Part shown: positions 8,994 through 17,710 of the stretch, piece by piece
How the letters are laid out: each line of letters begins with the position of its first letter
How positions within the stretch are numbered: the stretch's first letter is position 1
Notes under the pieces: model-generated
What the model was told of the DNA's origin: nothing
Database searches by the model: none
The model's input: only the letters and a program-made list of their open reading frames with translations
Translations under genes and position numbers: made by a program
From: UBA5018 sp947463165
Lineage (GTDB): Bacteria > Cyanobacteriota > Cyanobacteriia > PCC-6307 > Cyanobiaceae
NCBI GenBank assembly: GCA_943371245.1
Contig: CALRTY020000003.1
Span: 186,001 to 250,000, forward strand
Length of the DNA: 64,000 nt
Direction: 5' to 3'

Positions 8994-10117
8994 ACCGGGC
9001 TGGCGCTGGCAATGCCAGCGCTGGTGCTGACAATGGCGGCCATCAGATCGGCTTCTCCCACCGGGAAGGGCAGGTGATGCAGGTCTGAATTTGGCCGACA
9101 GGCAAAGGCAGAGGCGCTATGCAATTCATCGAAGCTGCAGCCGCCCAGGCCCAGCTCCGCCAGGCTGGTGGGCAGGCCGATGCGGCGAAAGAAGGGCAGC
9201 AGCTGGCGGCGGGCCTGGGCGGCCAATTGATTGCCCCCCAGACATTCCTCCAGCCGTAGCTGCACCAACACACCAAAACCCACTTTTTCGCCATGGAGCT
9301 GACCATGGCTGGCGGCCAGCTGGGTGAGCCCGTTATGGGTGGCGTGGGCGGCCACGGTGCGGCAGCGGGCACCGCCAATGCCACCAATCAATCCGGCGGT
9401 GAGGGCGCAGGCCTCGGCCACCCGCACCCAGGCGTCGCTGGGTTGCTCGGCGCTGCCGGGCTCTGCCAGGGCGGCCTCGGCATCCTGTAAAAGCTGATCG
9501 CGCAATACTCGCGCCATCTGCACGGCCTGCTGGATCAGGCCATCGCCACTGCCGCCGGAGCTCACCGCGGCTTCATACCACTTGGCCATGGCGTCGGCGA
9601 TACCGCTGGCCAGGGTGCGGCTGGGGGCACTGTGCACCAGGCCGTGATCAAAGATCAGCAGATCGGGGCAGCGCTGCAGGGCCAGGTCGCCGCAGAAGGC
9701 CCCCTGGGGGGAATAGAGATTGGCCAGGGCGGTCCAGCCGGCGCAGGTGGCGGCACTGGTGGGCAGGGTTACGCAGACAAGCCCCAGCCGATCGGCCAGC
9801 AATTTGCCGGCATCGAGCACCTTGCCGCCGCCGCTGGCGATCACCGCATCCACCCCGCTGGCCTGGGCCTGGGCGGCCAGCCGCTGCAGGTCCTGTTCGC
9901 AGCAGTCGTATTCCAACTCGGCTGGGATCGCCGCCAAGCCGGCGGCAGCTAAGTCCGCCAGCAGGCGGCGGCGCAGGGCCGAGGTGGCGGCGCTGCGGCC
10001 GAGCAGCAGCGGCCGGCGCACCAGGCTGGGGAGAGCCTGGAGCCCCTGCTGCCAGGCGCCAGGGCCGCGCAGCACCAGGGCCGGGGCAATGGCGTGCTGG
10101 GCAGGGAGATCAGGCAC
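8990..10117 (-). CDS. Glycerol-dehydrogenase-like iron-containing alcohol dehydrogenase
   Basis: 375 residues. A Rossmann-like N-terminal half has I-A-S-G-G-G-K-V-L-D-A-G-K (about residues 93-105), the nucleotide-binding glycine motif of the GldA family, followed by L-P-T-S-A-A-T-C-A. The metal ligands of the C-terminal domain are visible as D in S-G-I-A-D-A-M-A-K-W, H in A-H-A-T-H-N-G-L and H in G-Q-L-H-G-E-K-V-G-F-G. GldA proper oxidises glycerol with NAD; cyanobacterial relatives are not well characterised, so no gene symbol is given. The GTG start at 10117 lies inside the last codons of clpC (8-base overlap), an unusual link between a protease chaperone and a metabolic enzyme. Confidence 0.88.
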   Translation of the reverse strand: MPDLPAQHAIAPALVLRGPGAWQQGLQALPSLVRRPLLLGRSAATSALRRRLLADLAAAGLAAIPAELEYDCCEQDLQRLAAQAQASGVDAVIASGGGKVLDAGKLLADRLGLVCVTLPTSAATCAGWTALANLYSPQGAFCGDLALQRCPDLLIFDHGLVHSAPSRTLASGIADAMAKWYEAAVSSGGSGDGLIQQAVQMARVLRDQLLQDAEAALAEPGSAEQPSDAWVRVAEACALTAGLIGGIGGARCRTVAAHATHNGLTQLAASHGQLHGEKVGFGVLVQLRLEECLGGNQLAAQARRQLLPFFRRIGLPTSLAELGLGGCSFDELHSASAFACRPNSDLHHLPFPVGEADLMAAIVSTSAGIASASPV

Positions 10118-12677
10118 CGGCAGCCGCCAACTCGGGCATGGAGGCGGCGGACAACTGCTTGCGGATCACCACCTGCTTGCTGTCGTCTACATCCACCAGG
10201 GCGGCATCGCCATCGCCGATGCGACCGGAGAGGAATTCCTCGGCCAGGGAATCCTCCAGCAGGCGCATCACGGCACGGCGCAGCGGCCTGGCGCCGTAGC
10301 TGGGGTTGTAGCCCTCCTCCACCAACCGCTCCTTGAAGCCATCGGTAACCGAGAGGGCAATGTTCTTCTCCAACATGCGTGCGAACACCTCCTTGAGCAT
10401 GATCTCGGCGATCTGCTTCACCTCCTCGCGGTTGAGCTGACGGAAGACGATGATTTCGTCTAGACGATTTAAGAATTCAGGCCGGAAGTACTGCTTGAGT
10501 TCTTCGTTGACAAGCGAGCGAATGCGGTTGTACTGGGTTTCTTCGGCGTCGCCACCGCCAAATTCAAAGCCCAATCCACCGCCACCTTTCTCAATCACCT
10601 TCGAACCAATGTTCGAGGTCATGATGATCAAGGTGTTCTTGAAATCCACAGTGCGACCCTTGGAGTCGGTGAGCCGGCCGTCTTCTAATAGCTGCAACAG
10701 CAGATTGAAGACATCGGGGTGGGCTTTCTCGATCTCGTCAAACAGCACCACGGTGTAGGGCCGACGGCGCACGGCCTCGGTGAGCTGGCCCCCCTCGTTA
10801 AAGCCCACATAACCCGGAGGCGAACCGATCAGCTTGCTGACGGTATGGCGCTCCATGAATTCGGACATGTCAAGGCGAATCATCGCCTCTTCGCTGCCAA
10901 AGAAGTAGCTGGCCAGGGCCTTGGTGAGCTCCGTTTTACCTACGCCAGTTGGGCCGGAGAAGATAAAGCTGGCGATTGGACGGTTGGGATTCTTCAGTCC
11001 CACCCGAGCGCGGCGGATAGCGCGGGAAACCGCCTTCACCGCCTCATCTTGACCGATCAGGCGCTGGTGCAGCGTCTCCTCCATGTTCAATAGTTTCACC
11101 GATTCAGATTCGGTGAGTTTCTGTACGGGAACGCCGGTCCAAGAGGCCACGATGTTGGCGATATCCTCTTCGGTAACCACTGGCGAGCGGTCTAGATCGT
11201 TGTTCTCGGCGCTGGCAAAGGCCACTCCCAGCTCGAGCTGGGGTGAATCGAGCTCAGCTTCAGCAGTTGCTTCAGTAGCGGCTTCGCCCTTGCGGGCCTG
11301 GAGAATGGAGCGGATCTGTTCACGCAGTTCCACCTCCCGATCCCGCAGTTCTCCAGCCTTGGTGAAGTCCTGCTGGCGAACCGCATCCTCCTTCTGTTTC
11401 TGCACCTGCCGCAGCTGCTTATCCACCTCCTTGGCGGCTGTCGGCAGCTTGGAATTCATCAGTCGCACCCGGCTGCCGGCCTCATCGACCAGGTCGATGG
11501 CCTTATCCGGCAAGAAGCGATCAGAGATATAGCGATCCCCGAGGGTGGCGGCGGCCACCAGGGCCTCATCGGAAATCTTCAGTCGGTGATGCTCTTCATA
11601 GCGCTCTTTGAGGCCCCGCAGGATCTCGATGGTGTCCGCCACCGATGGCTCACCCACCATCACCGGCTGGAAGCGCCGTTCCAGGGCCGCATCCCGCTCG
11701 ATGTGCTTGCGGTATTCATCCAGGGTGGTGGCGCCGATGCACTGCAGCTCGCCCCTGGCCAGGGCCGGCTTGAGGATATTGGCGGCGTCGATCGCCCCCT
11801 CAGCTGCACCAGCACCGATCAAGGTGTGCACCTCGTCGATCACGAGGATCACATTGCCGGCGGTGCGGATCTCCTCCATGATCTTCTTGAGGCGCTCCTC
11901 GAACTCGCCGCGGTACTTGGTGCCGGCTACCAAAAGGCCGATATCCAAAGTGAGCACCCGCTTGTCTTCAAGGATGTCCGGTATGTCGCCGGAGTTGATC
12001 CGCTGGGCCAAACCCTCGGCAATGGCGGTCTTACCAACGCCCGGTTCGCCAATCAAGACTGGGTTGTTCTTGGTGCGACGGCCAAGAATTTGAATCACCC
12101 GCTCGATCTCGTTCTGGCGACCCACCACCGGATCGAGCTTGCCGTCGGCGGCCAGATGGGTGAGGTTGCTGCCGAATTCGTCGAGGGTGGGGGTTTTGGT
12201 GGAACCCTTGCCAGCGCTGCCGCCACCAGCACCCACCTCGGCGGTTTCCCCCAGCATGCGAATCACCTGGGTGCGCACCTTGGCCAGGTCGACCCCGAGG
12301 TTCTCCAGCACCCGGGCCGCCACCCCCTCCCCTTCACGGATCAGGCCCAGCAACAGGTGCTCGGTGCCGATGTAGTTGTGACCGAGCTGGCGGGCCTCCT
12401 CCAGGGAGAGCTCCAGCACCCGCTTGGCCCGGGGTGTGAAGGGGATTTCCACGGCCACGAAGCCGGAACCGCGCCCGATGATCTTCTCCACCTCAACGCG
12501 GGCGTCCTTGAGGTTCACGGACATCGACTTGAGCACCTTGGCGGCCACACCGGTGCCCTCGCCGATCAAACCCAAGAGGATCTGCTCGGTGCCAACGAAG
12601 TTGTGACCAAGCCTTCGGGCCTCCTCCTGGGCCAACATGATCACTTTGATGGCCTTCTCGGTAAACCGCTCGAACAT
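10110..12677 (-). CDS. clpC: ATP-dependent Clp protease ATPase subunit ClpC
   Basis: 855 residues, full length for ClpC, the Hsp100 unfoldase that feeds substrates to ClpP. Two Clp-N repeats (about 1-145) each contain L-G-H-N-[FY]-[VI]-G-T-E. AAA+ domain 1 has Walker A G-E-P-G-V-G-K-T and Walker B V-I-D-E-V-H. The ClpC-specific M/UVR region follows (D-F-T-K-A-G-E-L-R-D). AAA+ domain 2 has G-P-T-G-V-G-K-T-E-L, Walker B V-L-F-D-E-I-E-K-A-H and the sensor-2 G-A-R-P-L-R-R. The ClpP-docking loop is expected around G-G-G-L-G-F. ATG start. It opens a packed minus-strand series with the dehydrogenase, the hydrolase and the DUF2993-type gene. Confidence 0.98.
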   Translation of the reverse strand: MFERFTEKAIKVIMLAQEEARRLGHNFVGTEQILLGLIGEGTGVAAKVLKSMSVNLKDARVEVEKIIGRGSGFVAVEIPFTPRAKRVLELSLEEARQLGHNYIGTEHLLLGLIREGEGVAARVLENLGVDLAKVRTQVIRMLGETAEVGAGGGSAGKGSTKTPTLDEFGSNLTHLAADGKLDPVVGRQNEIERVIQILGRRTKNNPVLIGEPGVGKTAIAEGLAQRINSGDIPDILEDKRVLTLDIGLLVAGTKYRGEFEERLKKIMEEIRTAGNVILVIDEVHTLIGAGAAEGAIDAANILKPALARGELQCIGATTLDEYRKHIERDAALERRFQPVMVGEPSVADTIEILRGLKERYEEHHRLKISDEALVAAATLGDRYISDRFLPDKAIDLVDEAGSRVRLMNSKLPTAAKEVDKQLRQVQKQKEDAVRQQDFTKAGELRDREVELREQIRSILQARKGEAATEATAEAELDSPQLELGVAFASAENNDLDRSPVVTEEDIANIVASWTGVPVQKLTESESVKLLNMEETLHQRLIGQDEAVKAVSRAIRRARVGLKNPNRPIASFIFSGPTGVGKTELTKALASYFFGSEEAMIRLDMSEFMERHTVSKLIGSPPGYVGFNEGGQLTEAVRRRPYTVVLFDEIEKAHPDVFNLLLQLLEDGRLTDSKGRTVDFKNTLIIMTSNIGSKVIEKGGGGLGFEFGGGDAEETQYNRIRSLVNEELKQYFRPEFLNRLDEIIVFRQLNREEVKQIAEIMLKEVFARMLEKNIALSVTDGFKERLVEEGYNPSYGARPLRRAVMRLLEDSLAEEFLSGRIGDGDAALVDVDDSKQVVIRKQLSAASMPELAAAGA

Positions 12678-12866
12678 GGGCCGTGGCCTGTTGCACGTGC
12701 CCCCAACCTATCAGGGTTTGGAGGTGTCTGCGCGGGTGAGCGGAGGATGGCAAGAAGCCTTGGGGCAGCAGGATTTTAAGCCGATGTCATCCCTGTTGTT
12801 GCCGATTGATTTGACGGTTTTGAGCAACAAAAAAGGGGGGTTATCCGCACCTCACTCCCTAGCCTT

Positions 12867-13505
12867 TCAAGCCTGGAGCTTCAACCATTCGATCAGGGCG
12901 TCGTCGCCGTTGCTGTAGTAACCGCGACGACATCCCGCCACCTCAAAACCCAGGCTCGCGTAAAGAGACTGGGCGGCCTGGTTGCCACTGGCCACCTCCA
13001 GCGTGGCCCGCTGGGCCCCGAGGCGGCTGCCCTCCCGCAAAAGGGCCGCCAATACCCGGCGGCCCAGGCCCCGCCGGCGCTGGCTGGGATCCACTGCCAC
13101 CAGAGTGATGTGCAGCTCGTCGACAATCAGCCAGGCACAGGCCATCGCCAGCAGTTGCCGCCGCTGCCAGATACCCAGGCCAGGCCGCTGGGGATCGGTC
13201 AGCTCCGTGATCCATTGCTGGCGGCTCCAGAGTCCATTCAAGGCCTGGCGATCGAGCGCAACACAGGCCTCCAGGTGCTCCGGTGTGAGCAACTGATGCG
13301 GCTCGGCCAACTCCAAGCCCGGGGCCCCCTGGGCTGCGGGGGGCAGCTGTTGCGCCTGAGCGTCAGGCAGCTGTTGGGGCCGCGCCTTAGGCAATTCTTG
13401 CGACTGCGCCTCAGCCAACTGTTGGACCTGCGCCTCAGGCAATTGTGGAGGGGGAGGCAAGGGGGTTCCGAGCGGCCACTGGAGCGAGATAGGCGCATCT
13501 CCCAT
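12867..13505 (-). CDS. rimI: RimI-type GNAT N-acetyltransferase with Q/L/P-rich N-terminal repeats
   Basis: 212 residues. The C-terminal ~150 residues are a GNAT domain with the acetyl-CoA loop V-D-P-S-Q-R-R-R-G-L-G-R-R (about residues 137-149), then A-T-L-E-V-A-S-G-N-Q-A-A and S-L-Y-A-S-L-G-F, all matching RimI, which acetylates the N-terminus of ribosomal protein S18. Residues 20-60 are a degenerate eight-residue repeat (A-Q-x-Q-Q-L-P), not part of the fold, again suggesting local tandem expansion. It precedes clpC by 189 bases on the same strand and is divergent from lysA (41 bases between starts). Confidence 0.85.
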   Translation of the reverse strand: MGDAPISLQWPLGTPLPPPPQLPEAQVQQLAEAQSQELPKARPQQLPDAQAQQLPPAAQGAPGLELAEPHQLLTPEHLEACVALDRQALNGLWSRQQWITELTDPQRPGLGIWQRRQLLAMACAWLIVDELHITLVAVDPSQRRRGLGRRVLAALLREGSRLGAQRATLEVASGNQAAQSLYASLGFEVAGCRRGYYSNGDDALIEWLKLQA

Positions 13506-13546
13506 CGTTAACGTGCTACCTCTGACAAAAGCGTGCGGCTGTCCAA

Positions 13547-14959
13547 ATGGTGATCTCCTCTGCCTCCGAGAGCGGGACCGGCCGGGAATCCCCAGGAGCA
13601 GGCCAGCCCTGGGAAGCCGATCGGCAGTGGGACAGCCCCAATCGCAACCTGGCGCCGCTCACCACCTGTATCGATGCCGAGGGGCGATTGGAGGTGGGCG
13701 GCTGTCGCCTCAGCGATCTGGCCCGCAGCTATGGCACGCCCCTATATGTGCTGGACGAGGACACCCTGCGCTCCACCTGCCGGGCCTACCGCGAGGCCCT
13801 GGAGCAGTTCTATCCGGGCCCCTCGCTGGCCCTCTATGCCTCCAAGGCCAACAGCTCCCTGGCGATTACGGCCCTGGTGGCCTCCGAGGGACTGGGGCTG
13901 GATGCGGTTTCCAGCGGCGAACTGCTCACCGCCCTGCGGGGCGGCATGCCAGCCGAGCGGATAGTGCTGCATGGCAACAACAAGTCGCGGCAGGAATTAG
14001 CCCTGGCCGCAGCCGAGGGGGTCACCGTGGTGATCGACAACTGGCACGACCTGGAACTGCTGGCCGAACTGGCCCCCAGCCTGGCCAAGCCGGTGCAGCT
14101 GATGCTGCGCTTCACGCCGGGCATCGAGTGCCATACCCATGAGTACATCCGCACCGGCCATTTAGACAGCAAATTTGGCTTCGATCCCGATCAACTGGAG
14201 CCGGTGCTCCAGCACCTGGCGGGCTGTGGCTGGGCGCGGCTAACCGGCCTGCACGCCCACATCGGCTCCCAGATTTTTGAATTGCAACCGCACCGCGATC
14301 TGGCCGCGGTGATGGCCGACGCCCTCGCCCTGGCCCGCAGCCTGGGCCACCCGGTGAACGATTTGAACCTGGGCGGTGGTCTGGGCATCCGCTACGTGGC
14401 CAGCGACGATCCACCGTCCATCCAAACCTGGGTGCGCACCGTGGCCGAGGCGGTGGCCGCCGCCTGCCAGCAAAGGCAGCTGGAACTGCCAAGACTGCTC
14501 TGCGAACCCGGTCGCTCCCTGGTGGCCACCGCCGGCATCACCCTCTATGAGCTGGGCAGCCGCAAGCAGATTCCCGGCCTGCGCACCTACCTGTCGGTGG
14601 ATGGTGGCATGAGTGACAACCCCCGGCCGATCACCTACCAGGCTCAATACACCGCCCTGCTGGCGGATCGCCCCCGGGCGGAGGCCAGCGACCTCGTGAC
14701 CCTGGCGGGCAAGCACTGTGAATCCGGCGACCTGCTGCTCAAGGACCTGGCCCTGCCCCCCAGCAGCAGCGGCGACGTGCTGGTGGTGCTGGCCACCGGC
14801 GCCTACAACGCCTCGATGAGCTCCAACTACAACCGCATCCCCAGGCCGGCCTGCGTGTTGGTGGGCGGCGGTGAGGCCGAGCTGGTGCAGCTCCGCGAGC
14901 TGCCAGAAGACCTGCTGCGCTACGACCTGCTGCCGGCCCGGTTGCAGCCGGTAACCTGA
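13547..14959 (+). CDS. lysA: Diaminopimelate decarboxylase
   Basis: 470 residues. Catalyses the last step of lysine synthesis, decarboxylating meso-diaminopimelate with PLP. The Schiff-base lysine lies in L-Y-A-S-K-A-N (K100). Other hallmarks are L-H-A-H-I-G-S-Q-I, L-N-L-G-G-G-L-G-I, C-E-P-G-R-S-L-V-A (PLP phosphate region), A-G-K-H-C-E-S-G-D with the active-site Cys of the partner subunit, and G-A-Y-N-A-S-M-S-S-N-Y-N. The first 30 residues are poorly conserved in character. ATG at 13547. First gene of a plus-strand run with cdaA 21 bases downstream. Confidence 0.97.
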   Translation: MVISSASESGTGRESPGAGQPWEADRQWDSPNRNLAPLTTCIDAEGRLEVGGCRLSDLARSYGTPLYVLDEDTLRSTCRAYREALEQFYPGPSLALYASKANSSLAITALVASEGLGLDAVSSGELLTALRGGMPAERIVLHGNNKSRQELALAAAEGVTVVIDNWHDLELLAELAPSLAKPVQLMLRFTPGIECHTHEYIRTGHLDSKFGFDPDQLEPVLQHLAGCGWARLTGLHAHIGSQIFELQPHRDLAAVMADALALARSLGHPVNDLNLGGGLGIRYVASDDPPSIQTWVRTVAEAVAAACQQRQLELPRLLCEPGRSLVATAGITLYELGSRKQIPGLRTYLSVDGGMSDNPRPITYQAQYTALLADRPRAEASDLVTLAGKHCESGDLLLKDLALPPSSSGDVLVVLATGAYNASMSSNYNRIPRPACVLVGGGEAELVQLRELPEDLLRYDLLPARLQPVT

Positions 14960-14980
14960 GCCCATCGTTCCAGGAGTTCT

Positions 14981-15817
14981 GTGATCGCACTGCGGCTCGA
15001 ATCCCTGCTGCAGTCCGCATCCGCCAGCATCGATTTCCGCCTGTTGTTCGACCTGCTGTTTGCCCTGGGGCTGGGGGTGCTGCTGCTGGGCAGGGTCAAG
15101 GAAACCCGCACCCTTTGGTTGCTGAGGGGCTACCTGCTGCTGGTGGCCTTCGCCTGGGCGGTGCAGCGCTATGCCGACCTGCCCCTCACCGCCAAGCTGG
15201 TGGATGCCCTGGTGATGGCCTGCAGCTTGGCCCTGGCGATTCTTTGGCAGGGGGAACTGCGCCGGTTGATGGAACTGCTGGGCACCGGTCGGCTGGGACT
15301 GCTGTTTGGCAGTCGTAAACGCGATCGGCTGTTGTCTGGTTCGGTGGCCGTGCTCAGCGAAGCGGCCGGTCGCCTCTCCCAGGCCCGCCGCGGCGCCCTG
15401 ATCGTGGTGGATATCGGCAGCGATCTGCGCCCCGAGGATTTCTTGAACGCCGGCATCCCGATCGACGCCCAGTTATCGGTGGATCTGCTGCTGAATCTGT
15501 TCGTCGCCGATACGCCCCTGCACGATGGGGCGGTGCTGGTGCAAGACAACCGGATCGCCGCCGCCGGCGTGATTCTGCCCCTCTCGCGTCAGGGGTTGAA
15601 CCGTTATGGCACCAGGCATTTGGCCGCCCTTGGCCTCACCGAGCGCTTTGCCCAGTGCCTGGCGATCGTGGTGTCCGAGGAGACCGGCACCCTTTCGCTG
15701 GCCAGCCAGGGCAGGCTGGAGCGGCCGATCACCAGTAGCCGCCTGCACGAGCTACTTAACAAAGCCCTCGCCAGCGGGCGTAACTTGGCTAAGGACACGC
15801 CGGATTCCCGCGGATGA
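14981..15817 (+). CDS. cdaA: CdaA-type diadenylate cyclase (c-di-AMP synthase)
   Basis: 278 residues. Makes cyclic di-AMP from two ATP; in cyanobacteria c-di-AMP is linked to osmotic and day/night control. Three N-terminal membrane helices (about residues 20-38, 45-62 and 73-90) are followed by the DAC domain with L-H-D-G-A (DGA at 182-184) and the second motif G-T-R-H-L-A-A (211-216). The usual RHR triplet reads R-H-L here, while S-E-E-T-G downstream is intact. GTG start at 14981. The stop overlaps the uppS ATG (ATGA). The lysA-cdaA-uppS order links c-di-AMP with diaminopimelate and cell-wall lipid carrier supply. Confidence 0.93.
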   Translation: MIALRLESLLQSASASIDFRLLFDLLFALGLGVLLLGRVKETRTLWLLRGYLLLVAFAWAVQRYADLPLTAKLVDALVMACSLALAILWQGELRRLMELLGTGRLGLLFGSRKRDRLLSGSVAVLSEAAGRLSQARRGALIVVDIGSDLRPEDFLNAGIPIDAQLSVDLLLNLFVADTPLHDGAVLVQDNRIAAAGVILPLSRQGLNRYGTRHLAALGLTERFAQCLAIVVSEETGTLSLASQGRLERPITSSRLHELLNKALASGRNLAKDTPDSRG

Positions 15818-16590
15818 GTCGCGCCCTGGCGAACAAAGCAGCATCCAAGCGGCACCCGCTGCCGGCGGAGCTGGATCCGGCAAGGTTACCCAGCCATTTG
15901 GCCGTGATCATGGATGGCAATGGTCGCTGGGCAAGCCAGCGGGGCCTGCCGCGGGTGATGGGGCATCGGGAGGGGGTGGAGGCGCTCAAGCTCACCCTGC
16001 GCCTCTGCAGCGACTGGGGCATCTCGGCGCTCACCGCCTACGCCTTCTCCACCGAGAACTGGAACCGTTCCGGCGAGGAGGTGGGTTTTTTGATGACCCT
16101 GTTCGAACGGGTGCTGGCGCGGGAGATAGAAGCCCTGGATCGCGAGCAGGTGCGCATCCGCTTCCTGGGCGATCTGGGCCCCTTGCCCCAGGGTCTCCAA
16201 GAGCTGATCGCCACCGCCACGGCCCGCACCGAGGCCAATACCGGCATCCACTTCAATGTTTGCACCAACTACGGCGGCCGGGCCGAGCTGGTGCGAGCCG
16301 CCCGCCATCTGGCCGCCCGGGCCGCCCGCGGCGAGCTGGATCCGGAGGCCATCGACGAGGTTTGCTTTGCCGGGGAGCTGCATACGGCCGGGGAACAGGA
16401 CCCCGACCTGCTGATTCGCACCAGCGGCGAACAGCGCCTGAGCAATTTCCTACTCTGGCAACTGGCCTATGCCGAATTACACATCACCGATGTGCTTTGG
16501 CCCGATTTCAATCAGCAGGCCCTGCTCAGCGCCCTGCTCGACTTTCAAGGGCGAAAGCGCCGCTTCGGCGGCGTCGATTCGACGAGTTAG
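15814..16590 (+). CDS. uppS: Isoprenyl transferase (undecaprenyl diphosphate synthase type)
   Basis: 258 residues. Cis-prenyltransferase that extends farnesyl diphosphate with isopentenyl diphosphate, giving the lipid carrier for peptidoglycan and glycans. The first motif A-V-I-M-D-G-N-G-R-W carries the catalytic Asp (D34) and is followed by R-V-M-G-H-R-E-G. Further on are A-F-S-T-E-N-W-N-R and the C-terminal D-L-L-I-R-T-S-G-E-Q-R-L-S-N-F-L-L-W-Q. Start ATG overlaps the cdaA stop by four bases. Confidence 0.97.
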   Translation: MSRALANKAASKRHPLPAELDPARLPSHLAVIMDGNGRWASQRGLPRVMGHREGVEALKLTLRLCSDWGISALTAYAFSTENWNRSGEEVGFLMTLFERVLAREIEALDREQVRIRFLGDLGPLPQGLQELIATATARTEANTGIHFNVCTNYGGRAELVRAARHLAARAARGELDPEAIDEVCFAGELHTAGEQDPDLLIRTSGEQRLSNFLLWQLAYAELHITDVLWPDFNQQALLSALLDFQGRKRRFGGVDSTS

Positions 16591-16742
16591 TTATTCAATG
16601 AGTTAGCAGTTCCCCCCTCTCTCCCCCTCCGCCCTTGACCCTCATCGCCGCCAAGCCCCCCATCGCCGCCGAGCCCGCCACCGCTGCAGCGCCCGCCACC
16701 GCTGCAGCGCCTGCCCCCGAGGCCGCTGGCCAGCCCCCGCTG

Positions 16743-17702
16743 ATGCGTCATGACTGGAGCAAGGCGGAGATTCAGGCGCTGCTGGAGCTGCCCCTGGTGG
16801 ATCTGCTCTGGCGGGCCCAGGCCGTGCACCGCCAGGCGAATCCGGGCTATCGGGTGCAGCTGGCCTCGCTGCTTTCGGTGAAGACAGGGGGCTGCGAGGA
16901 GGACTGCGCCTACTGCCCCCAGTCGATGTATCACAGCAGCGATCTGGCCGGCCGGCCGGAGCTGGCGCTGCAGGTGCAGCCGGTGCTGGAGAGGGCCCGG
17001 GCCGCCAGAGATGCCGGCGCCCACCGCTTCTGCATGGGCTGGGCCTGGCGCGACATCCGCGACGGGGCCCCCTTCGAGGCGATGCTGGAGATGGTGAGGG
17101 GCGTGCGGCAGCTGGGGCTGGAGGCTTGTGTAACGGCGGGGATGCTCAGCGACAGCCAGGCCAGTCGCCTGGCGGAAGCGGGACTTACCGCCTACAACCA
17201 CAACCTGGACACCAGCCCGGAGCATTACTCGAAAATCATTGGTACCCGCAGCTTTCAGGAGCGGCTGGAAACCCTGGCGCGGGTGCGTCGGGCCGGCATC
17301 GACCTCTGCTGCGGCGGCATCATCGGCATGGGCGAGAGCATCGGCGATCGGGCCTCGCTGTTGCAGGTGCTGGCCTGCCTGGAGCCCCATCCCGAGAGTG
17401 TGCCGATCAACGCCCTGGTGGCCGTGGAGGGAACGCCCCTGGAGCAGCAGCCGCCGGTGGATCCCTTGGATCTGCTGCGCATGGTGGCCACCGCCCGCAT
17501 CCTCATGCCCCACAGCCGCGTGCGGCTTAGCGCCGGCCGCGAGGGCCTCTCCCGCGAGGCCCAACTGCTCTGTCTGCTGGCCGGCGCCGATTCGATTTTT
17601 TACGGCGACACCCTGCTCACCACCGGCAATCCCGATGTGAGCGCCGATCGGGAGCTGTTGGCCGCCGCCGGGGTGAGCGCCTGGACGGAAACCGAGGCCT
17701 GA
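16743..17702 (+). CDS. bioB: Biotin synthase
   Basis: Radical-SAM enzyme inserting sulfur into dethiobiotin. The radical SAM cluster motif is C-E-E-D-C-A-Y-C in T-G-G-C-E-E-D-C-A-Y-C-P-Q-S; later signatures are A-Y-N-H-N-L-D-T-S, C-C-G-G-I-I-G-M-G-E and the R-L-S-A-G-R segment holding the second-cluster arginine. The ATG at 16743 (M-R-H-D-W) aligns with the usual BioB N-terminus and gives 319 residues. An in-frame TTG at 16635 would add 36 Ala/Pro-rich residues containing an 18-bp DNA repeat and is less likely. Located between uppS and trhO; the 8-base gap to trhO suggests co-transcription. Confidence 0.94.
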   Translation: MRHDWSKAEIQALLELPLVDLLWRAQAVHRQANPGYRVQLASLLSVKTGGCEEDCAYCPQSMYHSSDLAGRPELALQVQPVLERARAARDAGAHRFCMGWAWRDIRDGAPFEAMLEMVRGVRQLGLEACVTAGMLSDSQASRLAEAGLTAYNHNLDTSPEHYSKIIGTRSFQERLETLARVRRAGIDLCCGGIIGMGESIGDRASLLQVLACLEPHPESVPINALVAVEGTPLEQQPPVDPLDLLRMVATARILMPHSRVRLSAGREGLSREAQLLCLLAGADSIFYGDTLLTTGNPDVSADRELLAAAGVSAWTETEA

Positions 17703-17710
17703 GTGACGGC

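Noticed and set aside
16635..16742. N-terminal extension of BioB from TTG
   Set aside because: Ala/Pro-rich with an internal DNA repeat and no counterpart at the usual BioB start; kept only as an alternative.
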